Assembly: GCA_015520245.1 (NCBI GenBank)
Contig: WAQM01000182.1
Coordinates: 1-5,161, forward strand
DNA length: 5,161 nt
Direction of reading: 5' to 3'
Source of the DNA: Pyrodictiaceae archaeon
GTDB lineage: Archaea > Thermoproteota > Thermoprotei_A > Sulfolobales > Pyrodictiaceae
Position 1 is the first letter of the stretch. The number at the start of each line of letters is the position of its first letter. The notes under the pieces are model-generated. The model did not search any database and was not told the DNA's origin. It worked only from the letters and a program-made list of their open reading frames with translations. Made by a program: the position numbers and the translations under genes. Shown here piece after piece: positions 1-5,161 of this stretch.

Positions 1-1487
1 GGATCAGGGAGGTCAGGTTCACCGTCTGGGGGGCCGGCGACCCCAACAGCGTGATGAGGGTGTACGCGATCGTCGAGGCGGCCCACCGCCTCAACAGGAT
101 CCTCGAGGAGAGGGGCATCGACTTTAGGATCGTGGTCGAGGAGATGTACAGGAGGGGCGGCGGCGACCGGCTCGCCGAGGACTTCGCCGCGGCGTTCGCC
201 CGCGGCGCCAACCCGGACATAATGGCCAACAGCTTCAAGCACCTGGCCAGGTTCGCCGAGGAGGGCTACATCCTCGACCTCACGCCGTTCGTCCAGGCCT
301 ACAGCGAGTTCATGAAGGACTTCTACGAGAGCCTCCTCGAGGCGGTCAAGTACAAGGGCAGGTTCTACGCGATACCGCAGGACACCGAGGCCAGGCCGCT
401 CTACTGGCGCACCGACGTGGCCCAGTGCGTCAAGGAGCGCACCGGCGTCGACATACTCGCCGACCTCTACGACCGCGTGGCCCGCGGCGAGCTCACCTGG
501 AGGGACGTCTACGAGTACGCCAGGCTCGCCAAGGAGTCCGGCTGCGCCGAGTGGGGCGTGCTGCACAGGAAGGGCACGGCGCACCCCGACCTGATCCAGT
601 TCATCTACGCGTTCGGCGGCGTCCTATACGACCCCGAGAAGGACAAGCTGGTGCTCGACGTGCCCGCCATCTACAAGTGGCTCTACGTGGAGTGGAGGAT
701 GGCCAGGGACGGCCTGATACCCGAGGACATGATGGACTGGGACTGGGCCAAGCAGATACACCCGGCAGTCGTCGACGGCAAGACGCTCGTGTGGATAGGC
801 GGCACCTGGCACTGGACCGAGTGGCAGACGAAGCCCTACCACACCGACCCGAGGACGGGCGAGAAGAGGCCGCTCACGGCCGAGGAGGTCCAGAGGTACT
901 TCTACTACACGCTGTTCCCCGCCGGCGAGCCCGGCATGAGGCCGGTCACGCTGAGCCAGCCCTTCGTCTGGTACATCGCGGCCAACGCGGGCAAGGACAA
1001 CCCGAGGTACGAGGAGCTCAAGGACGTCTACCAGATGCTGGCCTTCCTGCTGGTGGTCAAGGCTAGCGACCCCGACCTGGTGGCCATACACAGCATCATC
1101 AGCGCCCACATACCGGTGACCAAGTCGGGCACCGAGCTGATGTACGACCGCGGGTGGCTGCAGAAGCTCGCCAACCTCGAGGTTGAGCTCTCGGACGAGG
1201 TGAAGAGGGCGATCGCGGACATAGTCAAGGCGACCGTCAACGAGATAAACGTCAGGTTCCTGGCCGACGCCAGCAGGATGCTCGAGTACACCACGCTAAC
1301 GCCGATACACAAGGACTACCCGAAGCTCGCCGACCTCTTCAAGTACGCCGTCGACAAGGTGCTCAAGGGCGAGATGGACCCGGCGGAGGCGGTTGAGTAC
1401 CTGATCCAGAAGGTGAGGGCGGACCCGGACCTGGCGGAGGCTGTCGAGATCCGCGGCGAGATCCCGGAGGGCTGGAGCTTCCCGTGA
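1..1487 (+). CDS. ABC transporter extracellular solute-binding protein (carbohydrate type), 5' partial
   Basis: This is the ligand-capturing subunit of the importer encoded downstream and would act outside the membrane. The frame is open from base 3 and reads IREVRFTVWGAGDPNSVMRV, a typical first beta strand and loop of mature family 1 sugar-binding proteins. The GTG/ATG at 51/54 are therefore internal, and the true start with its signal or lipoprotein sequence is outside the window. In visible numbering (494 residues) there are family-like segments: GANPDIMANS, the YKGRFYAIPQD strand near residues 118-128, and an aromatic patch with W246, W248, W264, W269, W271 and W274 that could stack on sugar rings. 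Its only two Cys, C142 and C181, could form a disulfide. The C-terminus (IPEGWSFP) has no membrane helix, so anchoring, if any, must be N-terminal. The stop overlaps the next start by 4 bases. The solute-binding role is confident; the sugar is unknown. Confidence 0.93.
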   Translation, partial: IREVRFTVWGAGDPNSVMRVYAIVEAAHRLNRILEERGIDFRIVVEEMYRRGGGDRLAEDFAAAFARGANPDIMANSFKHLARFAEEGYILDLTPFVQAYSEFMKDFYESLLEAVKYKGRFYAIPQDTEARPLYWRTDVAQCVKERTGVDILADLYDRVARGELTWRDVYEYARLAKESGCAEWGVLHRKGTAHPDLIQFIYAFGGVLYDPEKDKLVLDVPAIYKWLYVEWRMARDGLIPEDMMDWDWAKQIHPAVVDGKTLVWIGGTWHWTEWQTKPYHTDPRTGEKRPLTAEEVQRYFYYTLFPAGEPGMRPVTLSQPFVWYIAANAGKDNPRYEELKDVYQMLAFLLVVKASDPDLVAIHSIISAHIPVTKSGTELMYDRGWLQKLANLEVELSDEVKRAIADIVKATVNEINVRFLADASRMLEYTTLTPIHKDYPKLADLFKYAVDKVLKGEMDPAEAVEYLIQKVRADPDLAEAVEIRGEIPEGWSFP

Positions 1488-2452
1488 GGGGGAGCGCGTT
1501 GAGGCCGCGCGTGAACCCCGCCCTGTTTTTCCTCCTGCCCGCACTCACGCTCATAGCTGTGTTCTACGTCGTGCCCCTCGCCCTCTCCATATACATCGGC
1601 TTCACCCCGCTCCGCAACTGGAACATCGCGGGGGGCTACCTGAGCCAGGTGACCCTCGAGAACTACGAGCGCCTCTTCCACATGGTCATGTACGACCCCG
1701 ACATAGGGAAGGTGGTCGCGACGACAGTCGTGTTCACCGTGGTCACGCTGGCGGTCAACGTCCTCGGGGGGCTCGCGCTCGCGCTCACCATGTACCTCAT
1801 GGACCTCAGCGGCCGCGAGCTCTCCCTCGGCTTCCGCACCCTCTGGATGCTCCCCCGCATGACGCCGATAGCGGTCTACAGCCTGATGTGGTACTACTTC
1901 TTCCTGCCCGGCGAGGAGGGCATCCTAAACAGCATCGCCATGCGCCTGGGCCTGATCGACGAGCCGGTGAACTGGGGCAACGACCCCGACCTGCTGCCCT
2001 ACGGGGCCTGGGCGATACTCGTGGTCGTCAACGGGCTCGTCGGCGTGAGCTTCGGCATGGTGGTGTTCTACGCGGCGCTGCGGAGCATCCCCCGCGAGCA
2101 GATCGTGGCGGCGCGCGTGGACGGCGCCTCGACGCTCCACCTGGTGCTCTACATACTCATCCCGCAGCTGAGGTGGCACATCACCTACGTCACGGTGTGG
2201 CAGCTGCTGAGCCTGCTGACCACGTACGCCCACATATTCCTCCTGGTGGAGTGGGGGGCGGTGGACGAGTTCTGGGGGAGCAACTGGGCGCTCTACGTGT
2301 TCAACAAGGCGTTCGCCCTCGGTGAGAGCGACCAGGGGCTCGCGGCGGCCGCCGCGACGATCCTCGTGCTGATCGGGGCCGGCCTCGGCGTGCTAGCGCT
2401 CCGCCTCATGGGCTTCGGAAGGATGATGGCCGAGCCGCGGGGTGAGGTGTAG
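1484..2452 (+). CDS. ABC transporter permease, MalF-type (sugar importer)
   Basis: This is an integral membrane subunit (322 residues) forming half of the translocation channel. About six membrane helices are visible, near residues 13-38, 78-104, 118-140, 172-197, 233-257 and 283-310. The segment after helix 1 (GFTPLRNW...LENYERLF) is typical of MalF/UgpA-type permeases, and the large extracytoplasmic domain of E. coli MalF is absent. The cytoplasmic coupling loop is IPREQIVAARVDGAS (residues 202-216) followed by ILIPQL, matching the EAA-x-x-DGA motif except that the Glu is Val208. The GTG start at 1484 overlaps the upstream stop (GTGA), with GGAGGG at 1466-1471 ahead of it. In-frame TTG 1499, with purine-rich GAGGGGGAG just upstream, and GTG 1511 are alternative starts that would remove 5 or 9 residues. 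Arg codons here are mostly CGC, unlike the AGG-rich upstream gene. No Cys is present. Confidence 0.93.
   Translation: MRGSALRPRVNPALFFLLPALTLIAVFYVVPLALSIYIGFTPLRNWNIAGGYLSQVTLENYERLFHMVMYDPDIGKVVATTVVFTVVTLAVNVLGGLALALTMYLMDLSGRELSLGFRTLWMLPRMTPIAVYSLMWYYFFLPGEEGILNSIAMRLGLIDEPVNWGNDPDLLPYGAWAILVVVNGLVGVSFGMVVFYAALRSIPREQIVAARVDGASTLHLVLYILIPQLRWHITYVTVWQLLSLLTTYAHIFLLVEWGAVDEFWGSNWALYVFNKAFALGESDQGLAAAAATILVLIGAGLGVLALRLMGFGRMMAEPRGEV
1488..1530 (+). terminator. Possible intra-operon hairpin with T5 tract (attenuator-like)
   Basis: Just after the binding-protein stop, GCGCG (1494-1498) can pair with CGCGC (1506-1510) around a 7-base loop. GGGG (1489-1492) can pair with CCCC (1516-1519) as an outer stem across a small asymmetric internal loop. 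A run of five T (1526-1530) follows within about six bases. The T run includes the only TTT Phe codon that I find in the permease gene. The shape resembles an intrinsic terminator and could lower permease expression relative to the binding protein, and it also covers the possible start codons of the permease. Archaeal termination depends mainly on U-rich tracts, T5 is short, and GC-rich DNA forms chance hairpins, so this is tentative. Confidence 0.3.
2441..2447 (+). promoter_or_regulatory. Ribosome binding site deciding the second permease start
   Basis: GGTGAGG lies inside the last codons of the upstream permease, seven bases before the GTG at 2455. It resembles the archaeal anti-16S consensus (GGTGA-like) and favours the GTG at 2455 over the later in-frame GTG 2509 and ATG 2512. 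Those later sites have only GAGAGG directly abutting them, which is too close for normal spacing. Confidence 0.6.
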
Positions 2453-2454
2453 CC

Positions 2455-3423
2455 GTGGCCCGCCTCGCGCTCCGGAGGGCGCGCGCCGAGGCGCGGGCGG
2501 CCGAGAGGGTGATGGGGGACGTAGAGACGCTCAGGTCCGCGAGGAGGGCCTACCTGCTGGCGGCGGTGCTCGGCGCCGCCTCGCTCCCCATGGTGCTGCT
2601 CTACCTGCTCCTCGTGCTCTCAAGCTTCGCTGACACGATAGTCACGGGGCCGGACATCCTGGAGGCGAGGTACAGCCTCGACAACTGGCTGATGTTCTTC
2701 CGGGGGGAGGTGGCGCCGGCCGCCGGCAGGCTCTACACGACGGCCGACATACTGGCGACCATAGCCAACACGGCCATCGTGGCCCTGGGCGTCACGGCCG
2801 TCGTCGTGTTCACGAGCGTGCTCGCGGGCTACGCGTTCTCCCGCATGAGGTTCAGGTGGCGCCGCGGCCTCATGACGTTCATAATCCTGCTCCACGCGTT
2901 CCCCGGCGTCGCGCTCATCATAGCCGTGTACGCCATGTACGTGTGGTCGAGCATGCCGCTCGCGAGGAGCGAGGGGGCGATGGTAGCCTACGCGTTCGCC
3001 TTCACGGTCCTGGCCCGGGCGTCGCTCGAGCTCCCCATGAGCATCTGGCTCATGAAGGGGTTCTTCGACAGGATCCCGTGGGAGGTCGAGTGGAGCGCCC
3101 TCATAGACGGGGCCTCGAGGCTGCGCGCCTGGTGGCAGATCGTGCTACCGCAGGTCAAGCCCGGGATAGCCGCGCTCGCGATCTTCGCCTTCCTGGCCGG
3201 CTGGGAGGACCTCATATACGTGCACGTGTTCCTCTACATAGGCACGGCGGGCAAGGTGAAGACCCTGGCCACGCTCATCGAGGAGCTGACCGCGAACATA
3301 GAGACCTCCTACCTCCCCGTCGTCGCGGCCGCCGGCACCCTCTACCTCCTCCCGACCATCCTCTTCTTCGTCCTCACGCAGAAGCTCCTGCTCGAGGCCT
3401 ACTCGGGCGGGCTCAAGGCGTAG
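2455..3423 (+). CDS. ABC transporter permease, MalG-type (sugar importer)
   Basis: This is the second channel-forming membrane subunit (322 residues), expected to pair with the permease encoded just upstream. Helices are visible near residues 33-57, 101-127, 137-163, 172-197, 234-262 and 286-310. MalG-type landmarks include NTAIVALG (105-112), the GYAFSRMRFR segment (125-134), LPMSIWLMKGFF (193-204) and the coupling loop IPWEVEWSALIDGAS (207-221) followed by IVLPQVKPG. At the position of the EAA glutamate there is Trp213, with Glu one residue earlier. The roughly 30-residue Arg/Ala/Glu-rich N-terminus before helix 1 looks like an amphipathic cytoplasmic helix. It would shrink if translation began at GTG 2509 or ATG 2512, but the ribosome binding site at 2441-2447 supports GTG 2455. 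The gap from the upstream stop is two bases and the gap to the ATPase gene is three bases, or up to 12. No Cys is present. Confidence 0.93.
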   Translation: MARLALRRARAEARAAERVMGDVETLRSARRAYLLAAVLGAASLPMVLLYLLLVLSSFADTIVTGPDILEARYSLDNWLMFFRGEVAPAAGRLYTTADILATIANTAIVALGVTAVVVFTSVLAGYAFSRMRFRWRRGLMTFIILLHAFPGVALIIAVYAMYVWSSMPLARSEGAMVAYAFAFTVLARASLELPMSIWLMKGFFDRIPWEVEWSALIDGASRLRAWWQIVLPQVKPGIAALAIFAFLAGWEDLIYVHVFLYIGTAGKVKTLATLIEELTANIETSYLPVVAAAGTLYLLPTILFFVLTQKLLLEAYSGGLKA

Positions 3424-3430
3424 GGGGTGG
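3423..3430 (+). promoter_or_regulatory. Probable ribosome binding site for the ATPase gene
   Basis: GGGGGTGG begins at the last base of the upstream stop codon. It overlaps the first possible GTG (3427) and sits five bases before the GTG at 3436. That spacing makes GTG 3436 a better start than 3427 or 3430, and it gives an N-terminus (MVEVSLERVTKRFG) of the length usual for MalK-type ATPases. Confidence 0.45.
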
Positions 3431-4545
3431 TGGGCGTGGTCGAGGTCTCGCTCGAGAGGGTGACCAAGAGGTTCGGCAGGGTCGTGGCCCTGGACCAGGT
3501 GAGCCTGGTCTTCGAGGACGGGAAGTTCACGGCCCTGCTGGGGCCCAGCGGCAGCGGCAAGACGACCCTCCTCTACATCATAGCGGGGATCTACAAGCCG
3601 ACGAGCGGCCGCATATACTTCGGGGGCGAGGACGTGACCGACCTGCCGCCGAACAAGAGGAACGTGGGCCTGGTGTTCCAGAACTACGCCCTCTACCCCC
3701 ACATGACGGTGTACGACAACATAGCGTTCCCGCTCAGGCTCAGGAAGCTGCCCGAGAGCAAGATAGACCGGAAGGTCAGGGAGGTCGCGAAGATGCTGAG
3801 GATAGAGGAGCTGCTGGATCGCTACCCCTCGCAGCTCAGCGGCGGCCAGCAGCAGCGCGTCGCCCTCGCCCGCGCTCTGGTCAAGGAGCCGACCGTGCTG
3901 CTCCTCGACGAGCCGCTCTCGAACCTCGACGCGCTGCTGCGCGTCAGCATCAGGGCGGAGCTCAAGAGGCTCCAGAAGGACCTGGGGATAACTACCATAT
4001 ACGTCACCCACGACCAGGCCGAGGCGCTCAGCATGGCGGACACGGTGGTGGTGATAGACCGGGGCCGCGTCCAGCAGGTCGACACGCCGCAGAACATCTA
4101 CAACAGGCCGAGGAACCTGTTCGTCGCCACGTTCATAGGCTCGCCGCCGGCGAACGTGCTGTACGCGAGGCTGACCGAGAAGAACCCGAGCCTGGCCTGC
4201 GTCGAGGTGAACAAGGCGAGGTTCTGCTTCGAGGGGGAGAGGGCGGCGAGGCTTAGCAGGCTCGGGGGCGAGGAGGTCGTGCTGGCCTTCAGGCCCGAGA
4301 GGGCGAGGCTCGGCACGGAGCCCCGCTCCGACATGCTCAGCATACCCGCGGAGGTCTACGTGGTCGAGACGCTCGGCCGCGAGAACGTGGTGACGCTGGT
4401 CGTGGGGGCCAGCATGGTGAAGGTGGTCACGCCGCCGAGCCAGGTGCCGAGGCTGGGCGAGAGCTACTACGTGCTCGTCGACCCGAGGGACGTCATGCTC
4501 TTCGACCCGGTGACGGAGCTGAACATAGACTACATCGAGGCCTAG
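3427..4545 (+). CDS. ABC transporter ATP-binding protein, MalK/UgpC-type with C-terminal TOBE domain
   Basis: This is the cytoplasmic ATPase, expected to work as a homodimer docked on the two permeases. All catalytic motifs are intact: Walker A GPSGSGKTT (39-47), Q-loop Gln85 in VFQNYALYPHMTVYDNIAF, signature LSGGQQQ (137-143), Walker B VLLLDEP (157-163) with Glu162, D-loop SNLD (165-168) and switch His195 in YVTHDQAEAL. FIGSPPANV (237-245) opens the C-terminal OB/TOBE region, with the family's RPE motif at 289-291 (AFRPER) and a final DPRDVMLFD. The total of 372 residues is normal for MalK/UgpC/MsmK relatives. Tyr50 (TTLLYIIAG) sits where E. coli MalK has Arg47. Cys258 and Cys267 lie in the TOBE region. 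Starts at GTG 3427, 3430 or 3436 are possible, and I favour 3436 from the ribosome binding site spacing. The family is certain. The usual 'maltose' or 'glycerol-phosphate' names should not be taken as substrate evidence. Confidence 0.96.
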   Translation: MVGVVEVSLERVTKRFGRVVALDQVSLVFEDGKFTALLGPSGSGKTTLLYIIAGIYKPTSGRIYFGGEDVTDLPPNKRNVGLVFQNYALYPHMTVYDNIAFPLRLRKLPESKIDRKVREVAKMLRIEELLDRYPSQLSGGQQQRVALARALVKEPTVLLLDEPLSNLDALLRVSIRAELKRLQKDLGITTIYVTHDQAEALSMADTVVVIDRGRVQQVDTPQNIYNRPRNLFVATFIGSPPANVLYARLTEKNPSLACVEVNKARFCFEGERAARLSRLGGEEVVLAFRPERARLGTEPRSDMLSIPAEVYVVETLGRENVVTLVVGASMVKVVTPPSQVPRLGESYYVLVDPRDVMLFDPVTELNIDYIEA

Positions 4546-4546
4546 C

Positions 4547-5047
4547 CTACATGTGGGTTCGGGGCTGCTGGCGCTCGCCCTCGCACCTCTGGGGCACGAC
4601 GATGAGCACCTGCGTGCTCTCGGTCTCGACGAGCAGCGCCGCAGCCCTCACCCTCCTGCCGTCCCTCTCCACGTCGACCTTGTAGAGCTTGATGCTGCCC
4701 TCCATGTCCTTGGCGTAGGAGAGGGCGAGGATCATCCAGTAGCTGTCGACCGGGAGCCCCCCGACCTCGACCCTACCCGACCTCATGCTGAGGGTCCCCG
4801 CCTCGACGCTGTCCCCGGCCAGCAGCGCCTCGACGTTGTCGCGGCCGGCCGTGACCATGACGCAGTCCTCGACGACGAGCACCGGCACGGGCCCCCGCGG
4901 CGTCTCCGCCACGGCCACGCCCAGCCTGTAGTGGTGGCAGACTATGTGGCCGCTGTCCGGGTCTATGGCCCCGTGCTGCATCGCGAGCGTCTCCATCATG
5001 TGGTGGGTGATGTCGAAGTAGCGGCGCCCGCTCACCCTGATGGCCAA
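4547..5047 (-). CDS. Uncharacterised 166-residue protein with His/Cys-rich N-terminal part
   Basis: I do not recognise this family. The gene looks real: a TTG start at 5047 has GGAGG nine bases upstream, the codons show the same G/C-ending, AGG- and ATA-containing usage as the other genes, and no competing + strand gene exists here. The protein has no signal peptide or membrane helix, so it is probably cytoplasmic. Residues 11-40 contain H15, H16, H25, H34, C37, H38 and H39 (motif HIVCHHYRLG), with further Cys at 62 and 155, which could form a metal site. The rest alternates hydrophobic strands (VPVLVVEDCVMV, RAAALLVETESTQVLIVV) with a central helix-like stretch (DSYWMILALSYAKDM), suggesting a small alpha/beta or beta-rich fold. 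The tail (CEGERQQPRTHM) is hydrophilic. It begins five bases after the membrane-protein gene on its left in transcription order, so the two are probably co-expressed. Its stop is one base from the convergent ATPase stop. Function is unknown. Confidence 0.8.
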   Translation of the reverse strand: MAIRVSGRRYFDITHHMMETLAMQHGAIDPDSGHIVCHHYRLGVAVAETPRGPVPVLVVEDCVMVTAGRDNVEALLAGDSVEAGTLSMRSGRVEVGGLPVDSYWMILALSYAKDMEGSIKLYKVDVERDGRRVRAAALLVETESTQVLIVVPQRCEGERQQPRTHM

Positions 5048-5052
5048 CCCGC

Positions 5053-5161
5053 TCAGCCTCCAATCCCTGCCCGGCGGCGGCGCAGCAGGGCGTACGTTAT
5101 AGCGGCTACGGCTGCGGCCGCCGCGCCCGCCACGGCGGTGCCGAGCGGCCAGGCGGGGGCC
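5053..5161 (-). CDS. C-terminal end of a membrane-anchored protein (5' part outside window)
   Basis: Only the last 35 residues are visible. An Ala/Val-rich hydrophobic stretch runs from about the visible Trp4 to Leu26 and is followed by RRRR and a short AGIGG tail before TGA (5055-5053). This is the pattern of a C-terminal transmembrane anchor with a positively charged cytoplasmic stop-transfer tail, as found on many secreted archaeal surface proteins, so most of the protein would be extracellular. The competing frame over the same bases is Arg/Gly/Pro-rich with no protein-like features. The final Gly-Gly codons carry the GGAGG ribosome binding site of the downstream gene, a sign of coupling. 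The ectodomain lies beyond the window. A surface hydrolase, binding protein or protease would all fit, and nothing here decides between them. Confidence 0.65.
   Translation of the reverse strand, partial: APAWPLGTAVAGAAAAAVAAITYALLRRRRAGIGG
5057..5061 (-). promoter_or_regulatory. Ribosome binding site (GGAGG) for the uncharacterised gene
   Basis: On the minus strand GGAGG lies nine bases before the TTG at 5047, inside the last codons of the upstream gene. It is the main support for choosing this TTG rather than the later in-frame GTG (residue 5) or the ATG codons (residues 17-18). It implies translational coupling of the two minus-strand genes. Confidence 0.6.

Noticed and set aside
624..1109. 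A 161-codon minus-strand open frame
   Set aside because: It is antisense to the well-supported binding-protein gene, has no ribosome binding site that I can support, and has non-protein-like composition.
3145..4011. A 288-codon minus-strand open frame
   Set aside because: It lies antisense to the permease end and the ATPase catalytic core, with low-complexity Glu/Leu/Arg/Val-rich composition and no recognisable motif. It is a shadow frame.
2856..4256. A 466-codon + strand open frame spanning the second permease and the ATPase
   Set aside because: Its translation is Arg/Gly/Pro/His-rich with no domain, while the overlapping frames encode clear permease and ATPase motifs. It is a shadow frame kept open by high G+C.
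4549..4554. Palindrome ACATGT at the convergent junction as a possible terminator or operator
   Set aside because: It is only six bases, with imperfect flanks and no T-rich tract. It is expected by chance.
4773..5063. An alternative minus-strand frame overlapping the start of the uncharacterised gene
   Set aside because: It is Arg/Gly/Ala-rich shadow sequence. The 4547-5047 frame has the better-placed GGAGG and balanced protein composition.
1..5161. CRISPR array, insertion sequence, tRNA/rRNA or defence genes
   Set aside because: No spaced direct repeats, terminal inverted repeats, transposase motifs or structured RNA signatures were seen. The window is filled by transporter genes and two minus-strand genes.

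Overview
The window comes from a G+C-rich genome (about two-thirds G+C by eye). Arg is often AGG, Ile is often ATA, GTG and TTG starts are common, and genes are packed with overlaps or gaps of a few bases. Together with the protein types this suggests a thermophilic archaeon, most likely Thermoproteota (Crenarchaeota). That placement is an inference from codon use and gene content; no rRNA or other phylogenetic marker is present.

Positions 1-4545 (+ strand) hold a nearly complete carbohydrate-type ABC importer operon. In order these are an extracellular solute-binding protein whose 5' end and signal sequence lie left of the window, a MalF-type permease, a MalG-type permease, and a MalK/UgpC-type ATPase with a C-terminal TOBE/OB domain. 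The first junction is a 4-base GTGA overlap and the other two are gaps of 2 and 3 bases (up to 12 if the later ATPase start is used), so the genes should be co-transcribed and translationally coupled. The binding protein would capture the sugar outside the cell, the two permeases would form the channel, and an ATPase dimer would drive uptake. The exact sugar cannot be read from the sequence.

Positions 4547-5161 (- strand) hold a second, convergent unit. It contains the last 35 codons of a protein ending in a membrane helix plus a four-Arg stop-transfer tail, followed 5 bases later by a 166-residue protein that I do not recognise and that has a His/Cys-rich N-terminal part. The two units meet tail to tail with one base between stop codons and no visible terminator.

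No mobile element, CRISPR array, RNA gene or defence system is visible, and no gene-free stretch exceeds a few bases. The points most worth a second look are: (1) both permeases lack the glutamate of the EAA coupling motif while the ATPase lacks the matching Walker-A-helix arginine; (2) a GC hairpin plus T5 tract sits exactly at the binding-protein/permease junction; (3) the uncharacterised His/Cys protein is paired with a membrane-anchored partner.
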